A stretch of DNA of 10,000 nucleotides from Treponema sp. (GTDB taxonomy: Bacteria > Spirochaetota > Spirochaetia > Treponematales > Breznakiellaceae): assembly GCA_020216655.1 (NCBI GenBank), contig JAIWNU010000101.1, forward strand, positions 1-10,000, written 5' to 3'. The notes under the pieces are model-generated. The model saw only the letters and a program-made list of their open reading frames with translations. It had not been told where the DNA came from and did no database searches. Made by a program: the position numbers and the translations under genes. Below, piece after piece: positions 1-6,293 of this stretch; within the stretch, counting starts at the first letter, position 1; every line of letters begins with the position of its first letter.

Positions 1-1417
1 TAGTTATAGAAAACTGAGGAAAGCTGGCCCGGCCTTCGTAAGGTTCATCAACCATACCGGTAACACTGACCCAGCGGTCTTTCCAGGTATCATCGGGAGC
101 CTGGTCTCCGAAGGCGGCTAAACCTTCAGCCCAGAAAATGAGTTTAATGCCGCCCCTTCTCCAATCATTAAAATTCACAAACACATAAGGGTCGTCGTAT
201 TTTGTTCTGCCCTTTTTAACCTCATGTATCTTGCCGATCAGTTCTATTTTCTGTCCGATTATTGGCAGGCTTTCAAGAAATGGCATTGGATTAAGAAGCC
301 CAATTTGCTGCACGAGGTAAAGAAAATTAGATGATGAATAAACTGGATAAACAGGCCGGTAAGATTTTGACTCCCGCCCTGCCGTTTTTCTGAGCCTTGT
401 TTCGGTAACCGCTTCTTTTTGAGTTGCCTCCGTTTGGGCCTTGATTATTTCTTGGGGGCCATGTGCTGCTTCAGTCTCTGTTGTATTTTCGAGCTTTATC
501 CCCGTCTTTTCGTGAAACTCCGCTAAAGTAGGCACCGCGTTGGAGGGACCTTCACAGATTGATGTAAATAATTCGCAGGCTGCGGTTAATGACGGAATGG
601 CGGTTGCCGCAGCAAGGAGTTGGCTGCTGTGGGGATTATAAAAGTCATCTGCCGTAAAAAGGATGTTTTCCCCTTGACTATAGGTTTCGAACAGGCCGGG
701 TTCTTCTTCCAAAATTGCCAAGCCCAGGTCCATGACTAAAAAGGGAAAGCGGTCGATCCCGTTCACATGCCGCTTCTCATCGGGATGCTGAAAATGGATG
801 TGCCCTTTTTCCCAGCGGCTATCATAAGCGTTCCGTTCTCCCAGACTGTCATAATCCAGCAGAATGGGATCATTGTGTTTGGTTATGGCGATGTTATTCG
901 CCTGGATATCCCCATGAACTATCTGGAATGCTTCAAGGTTGGACTGGAGCTTACAGAGCTTTTTTCGCAGGGCCCTCACCTGGTCCCGGTTGCGGTACTG
1001 TTTTTCGATCCAGGATGCCAGTACTGGTTCATCAACCCAGTCCATAATGATGGCCGGAACGGCTAGGTCTTCGACAAAAAAGCCGTTGCTAATCCAATGA
1101 GCCTCGATAAAGGCTGCTGCCAGCGGGTCCCGGCTGCTTGCGATACGGGCTGCTAGTCCATAGGCGGCTTCCATACTCGGGAGCCGCTCCTCCTGGGCGG
1201 AGTGGAAAAGGCGGAGGGCTTTTTTGGAACCATCCTTCAATATAAGTTGATAAATATAGGCAAAGCCACCTGAAATCGCCGCGGGGATTCCGTATGCGTT
1301 GGTCTGGATCTGGGCTCCTTCAAAACCGGCAAGTTTAAGGCTCCGATGCAAGTTCTCCGGGGCGATGGCCTTGTTGTAATCCTGTAGATTGGGCCACCTT
1401 TTCATAGTCGAATTCAT
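1..1417 (-). CDS. Atypical (YegI/TerY-P-type) protein kinase with C-terminal OB-fold-like domain; C-terminus beyond the window
   Basis: About 472 codons are open from an ATG at 1417 to the left edge, so the C-terminus is missing. Residues about 40-240 look like a divergent Ser/Thr kinase. The catalytic loop reads HGDIQANNIAI (168-178) and the metal-binding motif is DYDS (188-191) in place of DFG. GHIHFQHP (205-212) resembles the GHxxYQHP stretch I remember from YegI-like kinases. The usual VAIK lysine position appears as Arg (ALRLF, 67-71). A polar, Glu/Thr-rich linker (about 305-350) leads to a beta-rich module (about 385-472, with IELIGKIHEV and WVSVTGMV) that looks like a nucleic-acid-binding OB-fold. 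The ATG overlaps the phosphatase stop (ATGA), and a GGAG lies eight bases upstream, which supports this start over the second Met at residue 5. It probably phosphorylates a partner in the vWA/PP2C/kinase triad. The substrate is unknown. Confidence 0.85.
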   Translation of the reverse strand, partial: MNSTMKRWPNLQDYNKAIAPENLHRSLKLAGFEGAQIQTNAYGIPAAISGGFAYIYQLILKDGSKKALRLFHSAQEERLPSMEAAYGLAARIASSRDPLAAAFIEAHWISNGFFVEDLAVPAIIMDWVDEPVLASWIEKQYRNRDQVRALRKKLCKLQSNLEAFQIVHGDIQANNIAITKHNDPILLDYDSLGERNAYDSRWEKGHIHFQHPDEKRHVNGIDRFPFLVMDLGLAILEEEPGLFETYSQGENILFTADDFYNPHSSQLLAAATAIPSLTAACELFTSICEGPSNAVPTLAEFHEKTGIKLENTTETEAAHGPQEIIKAQTEATQKEAVTETRLRKTAGRESKSYRPVYPVYSSSNFLYLVQQIGLLNPMPFLESLPIIGQKIELIGKIHEVKKGRTKYDDPYVFVNFNDWRRGGIKLIFWAEGLAAFGDQAPDDTWKDRWVSVTGMVDEPYEGRASFPQFSIT

Positions 1418-2166
1418 AGTCGAAGCTCCAACAGGGTATAATCATCGGCGACAAGGGCCCCTATTTCTCTTGTTTGTGCGAGCTCATCTATCACTGCTTT
1501 AAGAGGCGCCTTCGTTATAAACTCCCACCACATACTTCTTTCTTCATCTGGCTTTGTAAGTATAAAAGCTGCTAAGGCATCGGTGCAGAGTATGAGCCGG
1601 GGCTGCTGCAAGCTCTGGATCTGCAGATGCCAGACCCTGCACGGTGGGATGGTGGTCCGTTTTGAACTGCCGATTAAGGGCGGGGTTAAGGAAAATTCTT
1701 CGCTTGCTGAAATTGGCAGATGCAGAATATCCCGATAGCGGTCCAGTACAAAAAGTTCCGTATCGCCCACGGTCCAGGCCGTAATTGTTTTGCCTCTCGG
1801 CGAAATACGGAGGGCAAGCAGGGTCGCCCAGGAGCCCCGAGCCTGGGATGCCTTGCTGAGCCAATCGTCCGCTGCAAGCTGTGCTTGGTTGTTTCTTTGG
1901 TATATCCTGCGGGCCCGATATATCCATAATTCCACCAATTTTTGTAGATTCCCGCGGCCATTACGTGGAACACGTTCAAGGCTTAACAAACCATTGACTA
2001 TATTCCAGGCGAGGCATTCTGCCCAAGCAGCAGCATCATAACTTTCGCTTGCCCCATCGCACAGAACCCAGGCAGTTGCTCCGCTGTTACTCTTGCCCCA
2101 AGCCCAGCGATCTTCGCCTCGTTCTCCATGGTAGGGGATTGAAATAAACCGTTCGAGGGTCGCCAT
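1414..2166 (-). CDS. PP2C-type serine/threonine protein phosphatase (TerY-P triad, PphC-like)
   Basis: 250 residues, a single PP2C domain with no membrane segment, so probably cytoplasmic. The motifs appear in family order: EDR (18-20), the metal-binding CDGAS (36-40), GSWATLL (111-117), VGDTE (133-137), CTDALA (194-199) and the C-terminal DDYTLL (241-246). Together they give the metal-ligand aspartates expected for a Mn/Mg-dependent phosphatase. The length is close to that of E. coli PphC (about 250 residues), which also sits between a vWA gene and a kinase gene. The ATG at 2166 shares one base with the stop of the vWA ORF (TAATG), and its own stop overlaps the kinase start (ATGA), so the three are probably translated in a coupled way. 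Expected role: to reverse phosphorylation by the neighbouring kinase. That role is inferred from context. Confidence 0.9.
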   Translation of the reverse strand: MATLERFISIPYHGERGEDRWAWGKSNSGATAWVLCDGASESYDAAAWAECLAWNIVNGLLSLERVPRNGRGNLQKLVELWIYRARRIYQRNNQAQLAADDWLSKASQARGSWATLLALRISPRGKTITAWTVGDTELFVLDRYRDILHLPISASEEFSLTPPLIGSSKRTTIPPCRVWHLQIQSLQQPRLILCTDALAAFILTKPDEERSMWWEFITKAPLKAVIDELAQTREIGALVADDYTLLELRL

Positions 2167-2687
2167 TACAGCATTTTCCCCGGCCGGGACCCCAGGTTCA
2201 AAAAGCGGGTAGCCAGATCTGCGCCTGCTCCGTATGCAAAAAAGCGGGAAGATCGGGATACTGAAAAGCCCTCCTGCCGAGCCGCTTCCACAAGATGTTC
2301 CGGCATAGGGCTTGAGATTCGATAAAGAAGACTGCCGTATTCATTGAGGCCCTCCGGAGATGCGGGAAAGATGACGGAGCGGCTCTCATTTTGGCGATCA
2401 TCCACATGGAGATTAAAAAGCAGGGTTTCTCCATCCTTGGTATGGATTTGGCGCAAAATGCGGGCAGGGCCTTCCGGGTCTCCATCGGTACTTTCGCCAT
2501 CGGTTATATTGATGACCGTCGGCGGGTATGATTCAGAATACTGGTCGCACCAGCGGGCCGCAATATGGCATACCTGTTCAAAGGCGGCCCTCATGGGGGT
2601 ATCTCCTTCGTTGATAACCGGAACCCAATGAGGGTGGGGTAGTCCTTCCCGGTCTTTCCGAATGGAGAGAGGCTGTTGCGCAAGCAC
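2166..2687 (-). CDS. C-terminal half of TerY/YegL-like vWA protein, separated from the first half by an in-frame TAG
   Basis: 173 codons from a possible GTG at 2687. It holds the second half of a von Willebrand A domain: GDTPM (28-32), giving the MIDAS threonine, and TVINITDGEST (57-67), giving the MIDAS aspartate, followed by the last strands and helices. It is in exactly the same frame as the ORF at 2700-3188, and only one TAG (2700-2702) breaks the reading frame. Half a Rossmann-like vWA fold is unlikely to fold alone. No good ribosome binding site stands before the GTG: the nearest GGAGG lies about 20 bases upstream, before the TAG. The piece is best read as part of one broken or recoded gene. 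It ends in TAATG with the phosphatase start. Confidence 0.75.
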   Translation of the reverse strand: MLAQQPLSIRKDREGLPHPHWVPVINEGDTPMRAAFEQVCHIAARWCDQYSESYPPTVINITDGESTDGDPEGPARILRQIHTKDGETLLFNLHVDDRQNESRSVIFPASPEGLNEYGSLLYRISSPMPEHLVEAARQEGFSVSRSSRFFAYGAGADLATRFLNLGSRPGKML

Positions 2688-2699
2688 AGAGATGGGAAC

Positions 2700-2702
2700 C
2701 TA
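2700..2702 (-). other. In-frame amber (TAG) codon inside the vWA gene
   Basis: On the minus strand the frame reads ...TCG GAG GAA GCA TAG GTT CCC ATC..., and both sides are open in the same frame. A CAG (Gln) to TAG change would explain it. TAG also ends the SpoIIE-type gene at 6294-6296, so TAG acts as an ordinary stop elsewhere in the window. Confidence 0.85.
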
Positions 2703-3188
2703 TGCTTCCTCCGATGAAAGTGGTTCCACCAGATTGCGGATCTCCCCATCTCCATAACCCACCAATGCTATATGGAAATAATCCCGGAGGCCGCCGGCCC
2801 TGTTGCACCGGGCAGCCAGCTCTTCGAGCAGTTGGTCCACCACATGAGCAAGATATTCGCTGCGGCTTAAGCCTGCACTATAATCGTTTGCCATGGAACC
2901 GGATTGGTCCAGCATAAAAAGAATAAGCGTAGGATGGTTCCTAGAAATATTTGCAGTGTAGGATCGCCGTATAGTGCTGTGCTGGCTTTTCTCTGCTTGG
3001 ACCGAAGGCAACTGATCTGGGTTCTGAGTGGGATTCGGGACTACATTTTCTGTGGTTTCCGGAGCCAAACGGTCTGGATCCATCATGGGATCAGTTGTTA
3101 TTTCTGCGGTTTTTGTGGCCTGTAACTGAGGTAATACTGCTGTATCAAGGAAGAATACGCATGTTCTCTGCCAGGGCTGCAAAATCAA
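2700..3188 (-). CDS. N-terminal half of TerY/YegL-like vWA protein (DxSxS MIDAS motif), ending at an in-frame TAG
   Basis: The open frame is 162 codons. A polar Pro/Thr/Gln-rich leader (to about residue 82) precedes the first half of a vWA domain: LILFMLDQSGSM (88-99) with the DxSxS metal-binding motif, then a helix and the strand IALVGYGD (140-147). The domain resumes beyond the TAG with its Thr and Asp motifs, so with read-through the product would be about 340 residues. The first possible start is a TTG at 3188 without a clear ribosome binding site, overlapping the upstream gene by 44 bases. The adjacent ATGs at 3086 and 3083 give a shorter and more likely N-terminus. vWA proteins of this type bind a divalent metal and a protein partner. 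In TerY-type clusters they are thought to link metal or stress sensing to the kinase and phosphatase. Whether this copy works depends on the TAG. Confidence 0.75.
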   Translation of the reverse strand: MILQPWQRTCVFFLDTAVLPQLQATKTAEITTDPMMDPDRLAPETTENVVPNPTQNPDQLPSVQAEKSQHSTIRRSYTANISRNHPTLILFMLDQSGSMANDYSAGLSRSEYLAHVVDQLLEELAARCNRAGGLRDYFHIALVGYGDGEIRNLVEPLSSEEA

Positions 3189-4146
3189 GCTGTTTCGATG
3201 CTGCTTCGGTAAGGCTCAGATTAAAATCAATCTGATCTAAGTCGCGGCTTGGATCCCGCATCTGTTCAAGAATTTCTGATACTATGTCGGCTTTCATCCT
3301 GCCCGCCAGAATGGTACTCATTAACCGATCCGAAACGGGTTCCAGGCTCGGACTTAATAGGTTGCCCCTTTCCAGCTCCGCGGAGAGTTTTTCTATCTCC
3401 GCCAGGCTTTCTCCCAGCCGCATATCGATTTGACTGATCTGGTCTACCAGGGTTCCGAGGGGCCCCAGGTTGTCCCTGAGGATGCTGTCAAAACTTAAGG
3501 CAATATTGGTAAGTTCTGCGATTTCCCGCTGAACCGCTGCCATTTTCCGGTTAAAATCGTAGTACTGCCGGTATAGGCCCACGTCGTTTTTAAGTTTTTC
3601 GTAGACCTCAAGTTGTTTTTCGTCGTCTGCCGCGAGGGTTTCCAGGGCATCCAGGGCATGGCGCAGCTTTTTAATGATCAGGATGGCGGCCCTGCTCAGG
3701 TTCGTTACCATGGTCCTGATTTCCTCTGCCTTTTCTTCAAAAACCTGGGCGCTGTCGCCATGCCCGGACTGTATAAACTGAGCTTGGAGCCGCTGCCGTT
3801 CCTGTTCGAGTTGTTCTAGATTAGCAAGTCGCGCAAGAAACTCTTCCTGTACCCCCTCCCCGATGGCCTCAAAGACCCGGCGGCAGCTTTTAATTTTGCT
3901 TCGGAGCAGTTGGATGAGCTCATCATAATTCTCCACCAGCTGTTCCATGCGTTCCATCCGTTCCTCTGGAGAGAGCTCTTCTTTTTTTACTAAAAAGGAG
4001 AAAAAGCCGCTCTTCTTTTCTTCAGCTGCAAGAACCTCCCGCTGTGTCTGGATTCTGTCCTGGAGCTCATTAAAATGGGAGTCCTTAATGACCGGGAGAT
4101 CATAATGTTTGCCAAAAAGGAAAAGACTCACAAATTGTTCATCCAT
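3145..4146 (-). CDS. Coiled-coil alpha-helical protein of unknown function, in the triad operon
   Basis: 333 residues, almost wholly helical and rich in Glu, Gln, Leu and Lys. There is no signal peptide and no membrane segment. Long heptad-like stretches appear at about 60-125, 135-215 and 235-262. A short N-terminal segment (1-25) and a C-terminal helical segment (about 270-330, ending AENMRILP) lie outside them. I do not recognise the family. In general form it resembles cytoplasmic scaffold proteins of the TelA/PspA type, but no diagnostic motif was seen. The ATG at 4146 has an AGGA about nine bases upstream. It starts 15 bases after the transglutaminase-like gene and overlaps, or closely precedes, the vWA gene. 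Its position suggests a scaffold or substrate joining the membrane proteins to the kinase/phosphatase module. This is inference from context only. Confidence 0.8.
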   Translation of the reverse strand: MDEQFVSLFLFGKHYDLPVIKDSHFNELQDRIQTQREVLAAEEKKSGFFSFLVKKEELSPEERMERMEQLVENYDELIQLLRSKIKSCRRVFEAIGEGVQEEFLARLANLEQLEQERQRLQAQFIQSGHGDSAQVFEEKAEEIRTMVTNLSRAAILIIKKLRHALDALETLAADDEKQLEVYEKLKNDVGLYRQYYDFNRKMAAVQREIAELTNIALSFDSILRDNLGPLGTLVDQISQIDMRLGESLAEIEKLSAELERGNLLSPSLEPVSDRLMSTILAGRMKADIVSEILEQMRDPSRDLDQIDFNLSLTEAASKQLDFAALAENMRILP

Positions 4147-4161
4147 TTTGGTTTGTCCTTT

Positions 4162-5268
4162 TTAATTACTGGTCCATGCAACGGTCATGGTGCTGCCCGG
4201 AAAGCTATAGCGACCAAGTTCCCAGTCTAAAACAAGCCATCGGTCATCCGTAGCAGTGTCCCGGCTCACCGCCAGGTTCATCGAGTTTTTTCCTAAATAG
4301 GAAGCTACGGCTTGTAGAACCCGGTCAGCTGCCGCCCCCCGGCCAATCCAAACTTCCGCCCATGCATGGCCCTGCTGTCCCCGGAATCCATGGATTATCC
4401 GGGATCGGCCACCTACCGCGATAATACAGGATGCCATGACTGAAGCATAATCATCACAGTCTCCCGCCAGGCCCAGGGCTATGGTTCTGCTTGCAGGGGA
4501 CGTATAGTCGGTCCAGGAAACCGCCGGATCGCTTACATATTTCCAGTTGCGGGACAGGGCCCCGTGTATGAGCACCAGCTGTTTCGCCCCTGCTGCGTTG
4601 GGAATTTTACTCCCCTGGGGATCATCCCAAGGGCCCGGAGCTGCGGTGGCAATTTTAACTGCAAAATCCCGTACCAGAGGATTGGTAGGCTGGACCGCAA
4701 GGTCGTAGCGGCCCCCTTTTACCGGGGCGTTATCCTTTTCGATACGACCCTGCAGGTCCTTGATAGCCTGCTTAGCCGCCTCAAGTTCTTTACTTAACAA
4801 AGCGCTGTCCTTAACGGATCGTTCAAGGGCCTTTTTGTCCTCCTCGCTCCGGGCGAGCCGTTCGGAAAGCTCTTTAAGGGCCTTTTCCTTTTCCTGTAAT
4901 GTTTTGTCCTTTTCTTCCACCACCTGCCGGACCGCCTTTTCGACCTCCGGATTTACATAGGACTTGCCCATGGTCGCCGAGATGGACTGCAGGGCCTTTT
5001 CAAAGGTACTGGCATCCATTCCGAGAGATGCAGAGCTGGCGGTAAAAGGAGACCAGGCGGTCAGTATAAAAAGGAGTAAAAGCGCAGGGATTGATGGGCC
5101 GAGCAAGGCCGGCAGGACTTTTACCTTTTCCGATCGGGCCATAAAAAGCCCCGTGATGATCGCCAGGGCTCCCGCAAATAAGGCCGGGCCCGGCTGGCTA
5201 AAGGGAGGGAAACGGAACAGGGCTGAACGGATGCTGGCAAGATAGGGGAGATCAAAGGCCCCCCGCAA
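4162..5268 (-). CDS. Membrane-anchored protein with coiled coil and transglutaminase-like (papain-fold) domain
   Basis: 368 codons from a TTG at 5268. Two hydrophobic segments (about 29-43 and 51-72) flank the basic loop ARSEKVK. A highly charged coiled coil follows (about 105-180), then a transglutaminase-core-like domain (about 190-368). The probable catalytic triad is Cys271 in GDCDDYAS, His301 in GHAWAEVW and Asp348 in WLVLDWE. The NWKYVSDP segment (241-248) is also typical of bacterial transglutaminase-like proteins. By the positive-inside rule the coiled coil and enzyme domain would face the periplasm, but this is uncertain. Such domains act as proteases, amidases or crosslinking enzymes, and the substrate cannot be told here. 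The TTG has no ribosome binding site and lies inside the end of the upstream ORF. A one-base change in a G run would make the two one protein. The next internal ATG is residue 43. Confidence 0.8.
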   Translation of the reverse strand: MRGAFDLPYLASIRSALFRFPPFSQPGPALFAGALAIITGLFMARSEKVKVLPALLGPSIPALLLLFILTAWSPFTASSASLGMDASTFEKALQSISATMGKSYVNPEVEKAVRQVVEEKDKTLQEKEKALKELSERLARSEEDKKALERSVKDSALLSKELEAAKQAIKDLQGRIEKDNAPVKGGRYDLAVQPTNPLVRDFAVKIATAAPGPWDDPQGSKIPNAAGAKQLVLIHGALSRNWKYVSDPAVSWTDYTSPASRTIALGLAGDCDDYASVMASCIIAVGGRSRIIHGFRGQQGHAWAEVWIGRGAAADRVLQAVASYLGKNSMNLAVSRDTATDDRWLVLDWELGRYSFPGSTMTVAWTSN

Positions 5269-5536
5269 AGAGGACTATGCCTGTTCCAAAGCCCGAAAGG
5301 AGGGGCAGGATACGGTTTACCGTCCCAAGGAGCATGGTGAGAACCGAGCTCGCTATAAAGACCGCAATGAGCACCCCCGGTTCGCCGAATGGACCAAAGG
5401 TTTTTTTGATGATCTGGAGCGGCTGGTCGATACCAAAGACCGCCAGTGCGGGTACCGCAAAGGCAAAAAGGCCGACGATGATACTGGTATTACCGATAGT
5501 TTCCAGGACCGATTTTTTTGGCTTTGTATTTTCCAT
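5252..5536 (-). CDS. Small multi-spanning membrane protein, possibly the N-terminal part of the next gene
   Basis: 94 codons from an ATG at 5536. A short basic N-terminus (MENTKPKKS) precedes hydrophobic segments at about 16-36, 54-72 and 75-92. The last one runs straight into the TGA, as if a helix were cut off. I do not recognise the family. The ORF overlaps the transglutaminase-like ORF by 17 bases at a run of six G. A fused product would have about 460 residues, with a natural multi-helix membrane domain before the coiled coil. There is no Shine-Dalgarno sequence before the ATG, but a candidate promoter sits close upstream, so this may be the first gene of the left-hand operon and may be translated from a leaderless message. 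It could instead be a real separate gene coupled to the next by overlap. Confidence 0.6.
   Translation of the reverse strand: MENTKPKKSVLETIGNTSIIVGLFAFAVPALAVFGIDQPLQIIKKTFGPFGEPGVLIAVFIASSVLTMLLGTVNRILPLLSGFGTGIVLFAGGL
5259..5264 (-). other. Run of six G at the junction of two overlapping membrane ORFs
   Basis: The minus strand reads TTTGCGGGGGGCCTTTGAT. In the upstream frame this gives F-A-G-G-L-stop, and in the downstream frame it continues as G-A-F-D-L-P. Removing one G, or a +1 shift, joins the frames as ...LFAGAFDLP.... Homopolymer G runs are common places for sequencing error and phase-variable slippage. Confidence 0.7.
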
Positions 5537-5541
5537 ACAAA
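5523..5541. repeat. Perfect 7-bp inverted repeat over the start codon of the 94-residue ORF
   Basis: TTTGTAT (5523-5529) and ATACAAA (5535-5541) are exact reverse complements separated by five bases, and the ATG (5534-5536) lies at the edge of the loop. It could be an operator just downstream of the candidate promoter or an AT-rich hairpin at the 5' end of the message. The short length and AT-rich composition make chance possible. Confidence 0.4.
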
Positions 5542-5543
5542 AT

Positions 5544-5572
5544 AGTGTAAATCAGGATAGGAAAGTCGGCAA
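5544..5572 (-). promoter_or_regulatory. Candidate sigma70-type promoter for the left-hand operon
   Basis: In the 56-base gap the minus strand has TTGCCG (5567-5572, four of six matches to -35), a 17-base spacer, and TACACT (5544-5549, four of six matches to -10). The expected transcription start falls at about 5537, next to the ATG at 5536, so a transcript from here would be leaderless. This agrees with the lack of a Shine-Dalgarno sequence. The matches are partial. Confidence 0.4.
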
Positions 5573-5592
5573 TGGGATAGTTACCGAGTACT

Positions 5593-6216
5593 TTATACCC
5601 CTTTACACAAGCCAAAGGCCAGCTCTGACCAGTGTTCGAACTCCATGGATTTGTTTTGCATAGCCAGTACTATATCTGCCTCAGAAAGCCAGCGGATCTG
5701 TCCCAGTTCCTCTCCCACGGTCATATGTTGCGGATCCAAGGTCAGCACATACACAAGGCCGATATGCACCGTACCGACAGAGCTTTTATCTTCATAGATA
5801 AGCCCCTTGCAGGTGTATGCCCCTTCCGACGGGGTGTATCCAATTTCTTCGCTGAGTTCCCGCATTAAGGCCTGCTTAAGCGTTTCTTCCAGGGAAAATT
5901 CGCAGTTTTCGTGAATGTCTTCCGGATTGATATGGCCCCCGACACCGAGCGAATACAGTCCATGGAGGCGTTTTTCTGTGCCACTGCGCTCGTAAACAAG
6001 GAAATTGCCATGCAAATCCTGGATAAGACAATAGGGAATAAGCTGTTTATAGGACGAATTATGTTCAGCTTCGCTGCGCAGTACAAATTGGGGCTCGCAG
6101 GCTGAGAAAATATCAATAAGCTCTTGTTGAGAATAGATATAGCTATTTTTTTGCAAACCTATTTTTTGTTTCAGCAATTCGGTGACGACGCAGAGCACCG
6201 CTTCGTTCTGTTTCAT
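5593..6216 (-). CDS. Nudix family hydrolase
   Basis: 207 residues. The Nudix box is clear: GVGGHINPED (91-100), then after an insertion of about ten residues E111-x7-RELSEEIGY (119-127), giving the REUxEExGU core that binds metal and pyrophosphate. Nudix enzymes hydrolyse nucleoside diphosphates linked to another group. The exact substrate cannot be told. The domain is preceded by about 60 residues of unrecognised sequence and a typical first strand (CLIQDLHGNFLVYERS, 63-78). The loop before the box is longer than in classical MutT, where G is five residues before the first E. The ATG at 6216 has AGGA seven bases upstream, inside one arm of an inverted repeat that could mask it in mRNA. It is separated by 77 bases from the SpoIIE-type gene and by 56 from the next gene, so it may be a single-gene unit. 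Confidence 0.88.
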   Translation of the reverse strand: MKQNEAVLCVVTELLKQKIGLQKNSYIYSQQELIDIFSACEPQFVLRSEAEHNSSYKQLIPYCLIQDLHGNFLVYERSGTEKRLHGLYSLGVGGHINPEDIHENCEFSLEETLKQALMRELSEEIGYTPSEGAYTCKGLIYEDKSSVGTVHIGLVYVLTLDPQHMTVGEELGQIRWLSEADIVLAMQNKSMEFEHWSELAFGLCKGV

Positions 6217-6222
6217 GATAAT

Positions 6223-6273
6223 TCCTGTTTTCTGGATTGATGAATTACACGCAAAGCCTACCAGAAAACAGGA
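6223..6273. promoter_or_regulatory. Perfect 13-bp inverted repeat covering the ribosome binding site of the Nudix gene
   Basis: TCCTGTTTTCTGG (6223-6235) and CCAGAAAACAGGA (6261-6273) are exact reverse complements with a 25-base loop. Read on the minus strand, the second arm of the hairpin contains the AGGA that serves the ATG at 6216, so folding would hide the ribosome binding site. There is no T run after the stem, which argues against an intrinsic terminator for the upstream gene. The loop contains TGTAAT (minus strand, 6244-6249), a possible -10 box without a good -35, so the arms may instead be protein-binding half-sites around a promoter. Confidence 0.6.
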
Positions 6274-6293
6274 CCTCTGTGTAGACTGTTCCT

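Noticed and set aside
767..1066. A 99-codon plus-strand frame inside the kinase gene
   Set aside because: It lies wholly opposite the kinase catalytic region, which shows clear motifs, so it is an antisense shadow.
1544..1979. Overlapping minus-strand frames of 127 and 97 codons inside the PP2C gene
   Set aside because: They are out-of-frame shadows of a gene with a full set of PP2C motifs. Their sequences are rich in Pro, Arg and Ser with no domain.
2700..2702. TAG as evidence of pyrrolysine or a reassigned UAG codon
   Set aside because: Another gene here ends with TAG, and no pyrrolysine machinery is visible. A nonsense mutation or sequence error is simpler, so read-through is kept only as an alternative.
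6223..6273. Inverted repeat as an intrinsic terminator of the SpoIIE-type gene
   Set aside because: The stem is not followed by a T run in the transcribed direction and sits over the next gene's ribosome binding site, so a regulatory role is more likely.
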